Source of the DNA: Pedobacter sp. FW305-3-2-15-E-R2A2 | GTDB lineage: Bacteria; Bacteroidota; Bacteroidia; Sphingobacteriales; Sphingobacteriaceae | Assembly (NCBI RefSeq): GCF_038446955.1 | Contig: NZ_CP151803.1 | Coordinates: 6,820,001-6,884,000 of the forward strand | DNA length: 64,000 bases | Direction of reading: 5' to 3' | In this document: positions 49,982 to 56,932 of the stretch, one piece after another | Position numbering within the stretch: position 1 is the stretch's first letter | Layout of the letters: each line of letters starts with the position of its first letter | Notes under the pieces: generated by a model | The model's database searches: none | Seen by the model: the letters and a program-made list of their open reading frames with translations, nothing else | Told to the model about the DNA's origin: nothing | Position numbers and translations under genes: made by a program

Positions 49982-51825
49982 TAGTTATGGTTTAGCGGTA
50001 ATATTATTTCAAATACAGTGCCTTTATCTTTTTCGCTATGGACCTTAATTACCCCGTTCATTTGTTCTACAATGTCCTGTACATAGTTCAGCCCCAGTCC
50101 GAATCCTTTTACGTCATGTAAGTTTCCTGTCGGCACTCTATAGAACTGATCAAAAACACGTTTTGTCTGTTCCTTGGTCATTCCGATACCTTCATCGGCA
50201 ACTTCAATGACCAGGCATTTGCCGGTGTTTTTTGTACTTAAGGTAATTTTAGGTGCATTCGCACTATATTTATTGGCATTATCAATCAAGTTATAGATCA
50301 CATTAGAAAGGTGCAGCTCATCGGCATAAATGAGGTCTTGTGTCGCATCCAGATGCAATTTGATCTCCGCGTTGTTCTTTTGTAATTGCAGGTTCATGCT
50401 GTCTACGACAACCAGGATCAGGTCGTTAACGTTTAACTCGGTCTGCTCCAGTTTCAATTCTTTCTTTTCCAGCCGTGCTATACTCAGGACGCGTTCGATA
50501 TGATTTCCAAGGCGTACATTTTCATCATAAATGATTCCAGCCAGCCGTTTCACCCGGTTCTTATCTGCAGTAATCTCCGGATCTTTCAGTGCTTCACTCG
50601 CAATCATAATGGTGGCCACAGGTGTTTTAAACTCATGGGTCATATTGTTGATGAAATCGGTTTTCATCTCCGAGATCTTCTTTTGTTTTAAGATGGCATA
50701 AATGGTATAGGCAAAAATAAAGATCAGGACCAGTAATAAACCCGCAGAAGAGCCCATTGTGGCACTTAAATTCCCAAGAATCAGGGAATTTTCATTTGGG
50801 AAGTTTACATATAACATTCCCGGATCGCGAAAAATATCATTACTAAACAGCGCCACTTTATGAACATCTGCAGGAACCGGCTCCACATAAGAATTGGAAA
50901 CCCGCTGATATAAAACAGAATCTTTATTGGCCAGTTTTACCCAAAAATTATAATCCAGCTTAATATTCCGGTTCAACAATTCATTTCTGATCAGCGTATC
51001 CAGTACATCCCTTGATACCCTTTCATTAATCGGGATGTTCTCCTGCCTCATTTCTTTGGCCACATCCTCCAGATAATTCAGGCTATTGGTTTTAATAATA
51101 ACGGTATCGGTAAGCAATTCCTTGAAGGCCTTTTGAAACTTCTGGGCTTCAATTTCATCTTCACTTTTAAATTTAGCGGCCATTTCAGGAGATACCCTTG
51201 GTAAGGTAATCAATAGCGGCTTTTTGCTAAAAGGGTTAAAAGCCAGATAGCGAATGCTGTCGGGCAGGCGGTCTGTGGTGACTTTGAAGGTGACCACCTT
51301 TTCGGGAATAGGAATATAAGTCTGATTGATATTTGCGGTGATGACATTGCCAGCTTTATCCACACCAAAATTCATATCCACCTGTAGCGGTGATTTTTTG
51401 TCGTCATCCAGTGTGGACAGTGATGTGAACTCTTTTTCAGTGATGATCATTGGCCGGAGATAGTTGTTCCTGATCACACTATCCTGCATATTTAAATCTG
51501 CGATGATCTTTTTCTGCTGTTCTAATTTTCGAAGTTCCTCTTTCGCTTTATGCTGTTCTTTAAAATCGACCAATAACTGAGCTTTATCCCTCAGCTCGGT
51601 TTCCCTTTCTTCTCTTAGCTGATCGTCCTTTTTATTGAGATGACTCGCCGCATACCTTTTCTGAACTTTATTGACAACCGCATTTAAAGCCTGGGTAACA
51701 TCCTGTTCAAAAAGCTGCGATTTAAGGTTATAGGCCTCCCTTATGTAATACAATTGCATTACAAAGACACCAAGCAAGGCTATGGTCATTAAGGCGGTTA
51801 TTAACCAAAGGCTTCTTTTCTTCAT
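49981..51825 (-). CDS. Sensor histidine kinase with large periplasmic domain
   Basis: 614 residues. Membrane segments at about 8-28 and 365-385 enclose a periplasmic sensor of more than 330 residues, with a charged coiled-coil-like stretch at about 55-110 (rich in Lys/Glu/Arg). The kinase core has the phospho-acceptor His in MTHEFKTPV (about residue 397), N box NLIDNANKYS and G boxes DEGIGM and GFGLGLNYV. It resembles RprX-type kinases. First in a two-gene operon; its promoter region has a -7 box 11 bp before the ATG and TTTAACA repeats further upstream. Confidence 0.93.
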   Translation of the reverse strand: MKKRSLWLITALMTIALLGVFVMQLYYIREAYNLKSQLFEQDVTQALNAVVNKVQKRYAASHLNKKDDQLREERETELRDKAQLLVDFKEQHKAKEELRKLEQQKKIIADLNMQDSVIRNNYLRPMIITEKEFTSLSTLDDDKKSPLQVDMNFGVDKAGNVITANINQTYIPIPEKVVTFKVTTDRLPDSIRYLAFNPFSKKPLLITLPRVSPEMAAKFKSEDEIEAQKFQKAFKELLTDTVIIKTNSLNYLEDVAKEMRQENIPINERVSRDVLDTLIRNELLNRNIKLDYNFWVKLANKDSVLYQRVSNSYVEPVPADVHKVALFSNDIFRDPGMLYVNFPNENSLILGNLSATMGSSAGLLLVLIFIFAYTIYAILKQKKISEMKTDFINNMTHEFKTPVATIMIASEALKDPEITADKNRVKRLAGIIYDENVRLGNHIERVLSIARLEKKELKLEQTELNVNDLILVVVDSMNLQLQKNNAEIKLHLDATQDLIYADELHLSNVIYNLIDNANKYSANAPKITLSTKNTGKCLVIEVADEGIGMTKEQTKRVFDQFYRVPTGNLHDVKGFGLGLNYVQDIVEQMNGVIKVHSEKDKGTVFEIILPLNHN

Positions 51826-51836
51826 TACAGGATATT

Positions 51837-51844
51837 CAAAAATA
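51837..51844 (-). promoter_or_regulatory. -7 box TATTTTTG of the kinase/regulator operon
   Basis: Minus-strand TATTTTTG, 11 bp before the kinase ATG at 51825, predicting a leader of about 6 nt. Confidence 0.55.
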
Positions 51845-51870
51845 AATAAGGATTAACAGAAAAGCGCTTA

Positions 51871-51887
51871 TTTAACACTTTTTAACA
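51871..51887 (-). promoter_or_regulatory. Two TTTAACA repeats at 10-bp spacing upstream of the kinase operon
   Basis: TTTAACA at 51871 and 51881 (plus-strand reading), about 40-55 bp upstream of the predicted transcription start. Same motif and period as at 45636-45662, suggesting autoregulation by the encoded OmpR-type regulator. Confidence 0.55.
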
Positions 51888-52081
51888 CCGGATTTGACGG
51901 AGAGACCGTTACAATTTAATACAAATACCCGGAAAAACGACATTGAAGTAATTCGATTTTACTAATCTATTCAGTGCAAGCGTAAAAATTTTCGGGATCT
52001 GACAAAGTGTAAAGTCAACCCCTAAATTCCCGTCCCATTTTTTAGGGAATTAAAGACCTATAAAGCAAGGTGAGCGCGGGG

Positions 52082-52109
52082 TTAGAAGCAGACTGGAAAC
52101 TGCTTCTAA
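52082..52109. repeat. Perfect inverted repeat, 10-bp arms
   Basis: TTAGAAGCAG (52082-52091) and CTGCTTCTAA (52100-52109) with an 8-nt loop. It sits directly before the 11-bp-phased array and may be its boundary. Confidence 0.7.
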
Positions 52110-52117
52110 TGAACCTC

Positions 52118-52249
52118 GGATAGAACAGGGATCAAACAGGGATAGAACACGGATAGAACAGGGACAAAATGCGTGTTTCATCCGCGTGATATCCGGGTTT
52201 GATTCTCCTTTGATTCCTGGCTTTTCCGAAGCTTTTCCAGCTCCTCTCC
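52118..52249. repeat. 11-bp-phased repeat element, head-to-head
   Basis: On the left, GGA begins at 52118, 52129, 52140, 52151 and 52162; four units follow GGAT(A/C)(G/A)AACA(G/C). On the right, TCC or TTC begins at 52181, 52192, 52203, 52214, 52225, 52236 and 52247. Read on the minus strand, the right units are similar (for example GGATGAAACAC and GAATCAAACCC). So about twelve 11-bp units converge on a centre near 52170. It is too short-period for CRISPR and non-coding. Confidence 0.7.
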
Positions 52250-52268
52250 GGCAGGGTATTTAACAAAA

Positions 52269-52296
52269 AAAGCAGCGCTGTAAAAAAGGCTGCTTT
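52269..52296 (-). terminator. Second terminator of the DUF3127 gene
   Basis: Stem AAAGCAGC (52269-52276) and GCTGCTTT (52289-52296); the minus-strand reading continues into T. It is a back-up for the hairpin at 52321-52347. Confidence 0.7.
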
Positions 52297-52320
52297 GGAG
52301 AAAATATTTGTTAAAAATAA

Positions 52321-52347
52321 AGGCTGTCCGAAATGATCGGACAGCCT
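52321..52347 (-). terminator. Terminator of the DUF3127 gene
   Basis: Perfect 11-bp stem AGGCTGTCCGA and TCGGACAGCCT with a 5-nt loop; minus-strand reading continues TTTATTTTT. Confidence 0.85.
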
Positions 52348-52380
52348 CGTTTGGTCAATTTGTTTATTTAAAAAAGATCT

Positions 52381-52746
52381 TTAGAAAGGAAGATCATCTT
52401 CCTCGCCCGGAGCACTATTTAAATCAGCTGGTGGCGCATATGCCGGAGTTGCTGCTGCAGCTCCCGGAGTAAGTGCGTTGATACGCCATACCACTAAACT
52501 GTTAAAATAAGATGTTTTTCCGGCTTTGTCCGTCCATGGACGACCGCGTAAGTTAAATGAAACTTCTACATCATCACCAGTTTTTAGGCTATCAAATAAA
52601 GCGGTTTTATCTTGTAAAGCCTCAAACCTGATGTATTCAGGATAAGTAGGGTTTTCTGCATATTCTATAATCAGGTCACGTTTCTTAAAAGTCTCACTCA
52701 CCTGTTGTAATGCACCAATTTCATGCACTTTTCCTTTTATTTCCAT
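52381..52746 (-). CDS. DUF3127 domain-containing protein with SSB-like tail
   Basis: 121 residues. DUF3127 covers about residues 1-95 (MEIKGKVHEIG, FKKRDLIIEY, VEVSFNLRGRPW) and looks like an OB-fold beta-barrel. An Ala/Pro-rich linker leads to the C-terminus GEEDDLPF, which resembles the acidic tip of bacterial single-stranded-DNA-binding proteins (DDDIPF). The family function is not established; I infer nucleic-acid binding and partner recruitment through the tip. Monocistronic with two tandem terminators. Confidence 0.88.
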   Translation of the reverse strand: MEIKGKVHEIGALQQVSETFKKRDLIIEYAENPTYPEYIRFEALQDKTALFDSLKTGDDVEVSFNLRGRPWTDKAGKTSYFNSLVVWRINALTPGAAAATPAYAPPADLNSAPGEEDDLPF

Positions 52747-52818
52747 AACAATTACTGTTTTATTCTCGTACGAAGTTCAAATCTCTATATTTTTATTGAT
52801 AACTTCGCACAATAAATT

Positions 52819-54009
52819 ATGCAAGTTTTCCACACAAAAAGCAAGGTTATCTTAACCTGCAACAAGCGACTATCGCCATATCTACAGGAAGAGGTTAAAT
52901 CCCTGGGCTACACTATTGTTAGGGATTTTCCTACAGGGGTAGAGCTGAACATTACCCTCACTGAATGCATTAAGTTAAATTTGAACTTAAGGTGTGCCAG
53001 TCAGATTTTATATTGTTTAAAGAGCTTTAAGGCCAATAATCCGGAAGAACTGTACCGGGAGCTCCTGGATATGGAATGGGAAGAGCTGATTGATTTCTCG
53101 GGATATTTCTCGGTGACTTCAAATGTGGATAACCCAACGATCACGACTCCGCTTTTTGCCAATTTAAAAGTAAAAGATGCCATTGTTGACCGGATCAAAG
53201 AGAAGAAAGGGATTCGTCCGAATTCAGGCTCTGATGCCAACAAAGCGGTGGTCCATCTGTACTGGAAAGACAGTGAAGCAGATATATTTATCGATACTTC
53301 CGGAGAAACGCTGGCAAAACATGGCTACCGTAAAATTCCGGGAAAAGCACCAATGCTGGAAGCCCTGGCTTCCGGTGTGATCATGAGCAGTCAGTGGGAC
53401 CAGAAATCTCCTTTTGTGAATCCGATGTGCGGTTCCGGAACCTTAGCCATTGAGGCGGCATTAATTGCCACCAACCGCAGACCTGGACTGTTCCGTATGA
53501 ATTACGGCTTTATGCATATCCTTGGATATGATGAAGAAGTATTTTTCGCAGAACGCAGAATCCTGAAAGAGCAGGTCATTAAAAACGTAGACCTTCAGAT
53601 CATTGCAACCGATCTTTCGGAAGATGCTGTTGATGTGAGCCGTAAAAATGCAAAAACAGCTGGTGTAGATACACTGATTACTTTTGAAGTTTGCGATTTT
53701 GCAGATACACAAGTTCCTGAAGGTGGTAAAGGTGTGGTCCTTTTTAACCCGGAATACGGAGAGCGTTTAGGCGTACACTCCAAACTGGAAGCCACTTATA
53801 AACGAATGGGCGATTTCATGAAACAGGAATGCAAAGGTTATTTCGGTTATATCTTTACCGGAAACCCTGATCTTGCGAAAAAAATCGGCCTTAAAGCCAC
53901 CAGAAAATTAGAATTCTATAACGGAAAGCTGGACTGCCGTATGCTCGAATATGAGTTGTACGATGGAACAAGAAGACCGGAGCCCAAAGTACCAGAAGAA
54001 GGGATTTAA
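52819..54009 (+). CDS. THUMP-domain class I SAM-dependent RNA methyltransferase
   Basis: 396 residues. The N-terminal ferredoxin-like and THUMP regions (about 1-160) bind RNA; the Rossmann methyltransferase domain has the SAM-binding motif NPMCGSGTLAIEAALIA (about 200-216) and the catalytic block NPEYGERLG (about 312-320), equivalent to the NPPYG of the RlmL/Trm14 group. Expected to methylate guanosine N2 in 23S rRNA or tRNA. Length fits a stand-alone RlmL-N-like enzyme without the RlmK half. Divergent from the DUF3127 gene. Confidence 0.9.
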   Translation: MQVFHTKSKVILTCNKRLSPYLQEEVKSLGYTIVRDFPTGVELNITLTECIKLNLNLRCASQILYCLKSFKANNPEELYRELLDMEWEELIDFSGYFSVTSNVDNPTITTPLFANLKVKDAIVDRIKEKKGIRPNSGSDANKAVVHLYWKDSEADIFIDTSGETLAKHGYRKIPGKAPMLEALASGVIMSSQWDQKSPFVNPMCGSGTLAIEAALIATNRRPGLFRMNYGFMHILGYDEEVFFAERRILKEQVIKNVDLQIIATDLSEDAVDVSRKNAKTAGVDTLITFEVCDFADTQVPEGGKGVVLFNPEYGERLGVHSKLEATYKRMGDFMKQECKGYFGYIFTGNPDLAKKIGLKATRKLEFYNGKLDCRMLEYELYDGTRRPEPKVPEEGI

Positions 54010-54048
54010 AATAAAAAAAGTTTTTTTTCTTTTTTGAAATCCGTTCGT

Positions 54049-54090
54049 GTTTAGTTTTCGTTTATACCTCAGTATAAATGAAAACTAAAC
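54049..54090. promoter_or_regulatory. Long hairpin/palindrome just upstream of the HTH gene
   Basis: Left arm 54049-54067 and right arm 54072-54090 pair over 19 positions with one G-T pair; the loop is CTCA. It ends 10 bp before the ATG at 54101. There is no following T run, so a DNA operator for the HTH protein, or an RNA structure covering the start, is more likely than a terminator. Confidence 0.65.
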
Positions 54091-54100
54091 TTCCCAACCT

Positions 54101-54364
54101 ATGAAAGAGCGCCTCGAAATTAACGTCAGGGACATTCCCGGCAATATTAAAAAAGTAAGAAAGATCAAAGCCCTCACCCAGGATTTCCTTGCTGCCAAGC
54201 TCCACATTTCACAAAACGCCTATAGTAAGATCGAACTGGGGCATAGCAAATTAACCGTAGAGCGTCTATATCAGATTTCCGTCATTCTGGATGTACAAAT
54301 GAACCAGCTCATCAATTTTAGAGCAGCAGATTTCAACGGCAGGATACAGCTCGTCACGGGATAA
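54101..54364 (+). CDS. Small XRE-type helix-turn-helix protein
   Basis: 87 residues. The HTH_3/XRE domain fills most of the protein (KVRKIKALTQDFLAAKLHISQNAYSKIELGHSKLTVERLYQISVIL, about 18-63). No toxin or recombinase partner is next to it, so there is no sign of a toxin-antitoxin pair or prophage. A 42-bp near-palindrome directly upstream suggests autoregulation. The next gene has its own -7 box. Confidence 0.85.
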   Translation: MKERLEINVRDIPGNIKKVRKIKALTQDFLAAKLHISQNAYSKIELGHSKLTVERLYQISVILDVQMNQLINFRAADFNGRIQLVTG

Positions 54365-54400
54365 TTCTCCACATCATCTTTTTTTTAGGATCAATTCAGA

Positions 54401-54408
54401 TACATTTG
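54401..54408 (+). promoter_or_regulatory. -7 box TACATTTG of the HD hydrolase gene
   Basis: Exact TAnnTTTG match, 6 bp before the ATG at 54415; it predicts a leaderless mRNA and argues against the in-frame TTG at 54406. Confidence 0.58.
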
Positions 54409-54414
54409 CTTCAA

Positions 54415-55074
54415 ATGCAAAATCTGATGAACTCCATTATTGACCAAACCATATTGTTTGTTAAAGAAACCTTGTCGGGCGCAGAAGCCGGGCACGACTG
54501 GTTTCATATTGAGCGTGTTTTTCGCAACGCCCAACACCTGAATGAAACCGAAAAAGGCGATGAACTTGTAGTCGCCCTCGCCGCTCTGTTACACGACATT
54601 GCCGATTCAAAATTCAACAATGGGGATGAAGAAATCGGTCCCAGAATCGCCGGAGACTTTTTAAACAGCCTTGGACTAGCGCCTGCAATCATCACTCATG
54701 TACAGCAGATCATTAAAAACCTGAGCTACAAGGCCAGCCTGGGGGAAATCAATTTCCATTCCAAAGAACTGGACATTGTACAGGATGCAGACCGTCTGGA
54801 TGCGATCGGTGCGATCGGTATTGCGAGGGCATTTACTTATGGAGGTTATAAAAACCGGGTATTATATGATCCTGAAATTGCGCCTAACCTGCATATGAAT
54901 AAGGAAGAATATAAAAATTCGGCCACTCCGACGATCAATCATTTTTATGAAAAGCTGTTAAAGCTGAAAGACTTAATGAAAACAGAGAGCGGAAAAAAAA
55001 TTGCCACTGAGCGCCACGACTTTATGCTGCTTTACCTGGATCATTTTTATAAAGAATGGCAGGGAGAAATTTAA
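54415..55074 (+). CDS. HD domain-containing metal-dependent phosphohydrolase
   Basis: 219 residues from the ATG at 54415. HD-domain ligands are H27/H31 (GHDWFHIERV), H60-D61 (LLHDIAD) and a later Asp in VQDADRLDAIGAIG (about residue 125). This matches the YedJ/YpgQ-like group of HD hydrolases, which act on nucleotides or other phosphate esters; the substrate is unknown. Cytoplasmic. It precedes the PhoR-like kinase by 34 bp and may share its transcript. Confidence 0.88.
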   Translation: MQNLMNSIIDQTILFVKETLSGAEAGHDWFHIERVFRNAQHLNETEKGDELVVALAALLHDIADSKFNNGDEEIGPRIAGDFLNSLGLAPAIITHVQQIIKNLSYKASLGEINFHSKELDIVQDADRLDAIGAIGIARAFTYGGYKNRVLYDPEIAPNLHMNKEEYKNSATPTINHFYEKLLKLKDLMKTESGKKIATERHDFMLLYLDHFYKEWQGEI

Positions 55075-55108
55075 CCTTGAATTTAAATCTAAATTGTAAA
55101 TTGCCTGC

Positions 55109-56134
55109 ATGAAGTTAAGCGTCCTCGTCCTCATAGCTGCTTTTGCAGTCGGCCTTTCCATTGGCCTGGTGAATTTCTATTTTCAGCAGAGCTGGTATTT
55201 TATGCTGGTTTCTTTTGCGGTGTCCTTCATTACCAGTTTTATTGTTTTTTATTACCTGCTGGAGAAGTATATCTATTCCAAGATTGTACTGATCTATAAG
55301 CTCATCCATAATTTAAAACTGGGAAAAGACCTGAAGGATGCTTTAGGAGAATATGTGAGCTCCGATCCGATCAATGACGTAGAACACGAAGTAAAAGAAT
55401 GGGCAGGCGCAAAAAAACGGGAGATTGACATCCTGAAAAAGCAGGAACAATTCAGAAGAGAATTTCTATCCAATGTTTCCCATGAATTTAAAACTCCGCT
55501 GTTTGCCATACAGGGATATATAGAAACCTTACAGGATTGTTTAATTGACGACCCTGAAATGGCGACTAAGTTCCTTAAAAAGGCAGAGAACAATGTAGAA
55601 CGCCTGAGTTATCTGATCAATGACCTGGATTCGATTTCCAAATTGGAAACCGGGGAAATTCCGATCAATTATGAGAAGTTCGACTTTGTCCTTCTGGCTA
55701 AAGAGGTGATGGAAGGGCTGGAAGATAAAGCTAAAACCAAGGAGATCAAGATCTCCTTCAAGGATAAGTATACCCACCCTGCTTATGTGAAAGCCGATCG
55801 GGAGAAGATCAGGCAGGTGATGATCAATCTGATTCAAAATTCCATAAAATATGGCAGGGAACATGGTTCTACGGCGATAAAAATCTTTGAATTGCACGAC
55901 CAGTACCTGGTAGAGGTGACGGATGACGGGATTGGAATTGAAGAAAAACATTTACCCCGCTTATTTGAGCGTTTTTACAGAATAGACTCTCATCGCTCGA
56001 GACAGGAAGGTGGCACCGGATTAGGCTTGGCGATCGTAAAACACATCCTGGAAGCCCATCAGCAGATCATCTCGGTAAGGAGCACCCTGCAGATCGGAAC
56101 CACTTTTGCTTTTACACTCGAAAAGATTGGTTAA
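55109..56134 (+). CDS. PhoR-like sensor histidine kinase
   Basis: 341 residues. Two membrane segments (about 5-22 and 30-50) leave almost no periplasmic domain, as in PhoR. A HAMP-like linker (about 55-105) is followed by HisKA with H125 (VSHEFKTPL) and an ATPase domain (NLIQNSIKYG, DDGIGI, GGTGLGLAIV). No response-regulator gene is adjacent, so its partner must lie elsewhere. Its place just upstream of the DUF47/Pit phosphate-uptake genes, and TTAACA repeats between them, fit a phosphate-starvation role, but this is inferred. Confidence 0.88.
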   Translation: MKLSVLVLIAAFAVGLSIGLVNFYFQQSWYFMLVSFAVSFITSFIVFYYLLEKYIYSKIVLIYKLIHNLKLGKDLKDALGEYVSSDPINDVEHEVKEWAGAKKREIDILKKQEQFRREFLSNVSHEFKTPLFAIQGYIETLQDCLIDDPEMATKFLKKAENNVERLSYLINDLDSISKLETGEIPINYEKFDFVLLAKEVMEGLEDKAKTKEIKISFKDKYTHPAYVKADREKIRQVMINLIQNSIKYGREHGSTAIKIFELHDQYLVEVTDDGIGIEEKHLPRLFERFYRIDSHRSRQEGGTGLGLAIVKHILEAHQQIISVRSTLQIGTTFAFTLEKIG

Positions 56135-56160
56135 CAGAAACAAAGCTTTTTCAAAATAAC

Positions 56161-56184
56161 TTAACACTTAACATTAACTTAACA
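56161..56184 (+). promoter_or_regulatory. Pho-box-like TTAACA repeats before the DUF47/Pit operon
   Basis: TTAACA at 56161, 56168 and 56179; the last two are 11 bp apart (CTTAACATTAA then CTTAACATTAC). The hexamer equals the Bacillus subtilis PhoP consensus, and the 11-bp period equals that of E. coli Pho boxes. The last copy ends 9 bp before a -7 box. Confidence 0.55.
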
Positions 56185-56193
56185 TTACACTCA

Positions 56194-56201
56194 TACTTTT
56201 G
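56194..56201 (+). promoter_or_regulatory. -7 box TACTTTTG of the DUF47/Pit operon
   Basis: Exact TAnnTTTG. Transcription from about 56207 gives a leader of about 70 nt that contains GGCGCC and can form a short hairpin. Confidence 0.55.
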
Positions 56202-56279
56202 TAGCATATTTTATAAGTAGGATGGGCTAGGCGCCATGCGGGTTTCATCTGACAATTAAAACAAAATATAATATAACAG

Positions 56280-56921
56280 ATGAATAGCATTTTTAAGTTC
56301 TTCACTCCAAGAGACAAAAAATTCCAGCCCTTGTTCGAACAGGCAGGCAGCAATGTATTGAAAATTTCTGAAGCCTTATTGCTTGCCCTAAGTGCAACTG
56401 ACCTGGAAAAAAGAAAAGAATACATCAAAGAAGTGGAGCGTCTTGAGCACGTTGGTGACGACATTACCCATTCAATTTTCTTAGAATTAAGTAAGAATTT
56501 TATTACTCCTTTTGACAGGGAAGACATCCATGCATTGGCAAGTGCTGTTGATGATATTGCAGATTACATTCATGCTTCTGCGAGTAACATCGAACTGTAC
56601 AACATTGTTAACATTGGTGATGCAATGATCAAACTTGCAGAACTTTTGGTAGAGATGTGTACCGATTTGGATAAAGCGATCAAAGAATTAAGAAGCTTCA
56701 AAAATATCCGCGTTATCGCTGATGCTTGTGTAAGAATCAACAGCGGTGAAAATCAGGCGGATTATGTAACAAACCTGGCCATCGCCCGTTTGTTTGAATT
56801 CGAAACCAACGCCATTGAACTAATTAAACAAAAAGAAGTGCTGCAGACCTTAGAAATGGCTACAGACAAATGTGAAGATGCAGCAAATGTGTTGGAATCT
56901 ATTTTGGTAAAGAACGCTTAA
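56280..56921 (+). CDS. DUF47 family (PhoU-like) phosphate-transport accessory protein
   Basis: 213 residues, almost all alpha-helical. The DUF47 pattern (FEQAGSNVLKISEALLLAL, EVERLEHVGDDITHSIFLELSKNFITPFDREDIHAL) repeats the PhoU-like helical bundle with conserved Glu/Asp metal ligands. Genes of this family nearly always precede pit transporters, as here (11-bp gap), and are thought to control transporter activity. Cytoplasmic. First gene of the operon after the Pho-box-like repeats. Confidence 0.93.
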   Translation: MNSIFKFFTPRDKKFQPLFEQAGSNVLKISEALLLALSATDLEKRKEYIKEVERLEHVGDDITHSIFLELSKNFITPFDREDIHALASAVDDIADYIHASASNIELYNIVNIGDAMIKLAELLVEMCTDLDKAIKELRSFKNIRVIADACVRINSGENQADYVTNLAIARLFEFETNAIELIKQKEVLQTLEMATDKCEDAANVLESILVKNA

Positions 56922-56932
56922 ACCTTCAAAAA

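Larger units (their letters stand above)
51826..52380. other. 555-bp intergenic region with promoter, repeats and terminators
   Basis: No credible coding frame. From left to right it holds the kinase promoter (51837-51887), an unremarkable AT-rich stretch to about 52010, a weak hairpin (AATTCCC/GGGAATT near 52030-52055), a perfect hairpin (52082-52109), the 11-bp-phased element (52118-52249), and two terminators of the DUF3127 gene (52269-52347). Confidence 0.75.

Noticed and set aside
52118..52172. Possible CRISPR array in the 11-bp repeats
   Set aside because: Units are 11 bp and contiguous, with no spacers, and no cas genes are in the window.
54101..54364. HTH gene as part of a toxin-antitoxin pair or prophage
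   Set aside because: No toxin, integrase or phage-like gene adjoins it; neighbours are housekeeping genes with their own promoters.
54415..55074. HD gene as the response regulator of the PhoR-like kinase
   Set aside because: It has HD-phosphohydrolase motifs and no receiver or DNA-binding domain.
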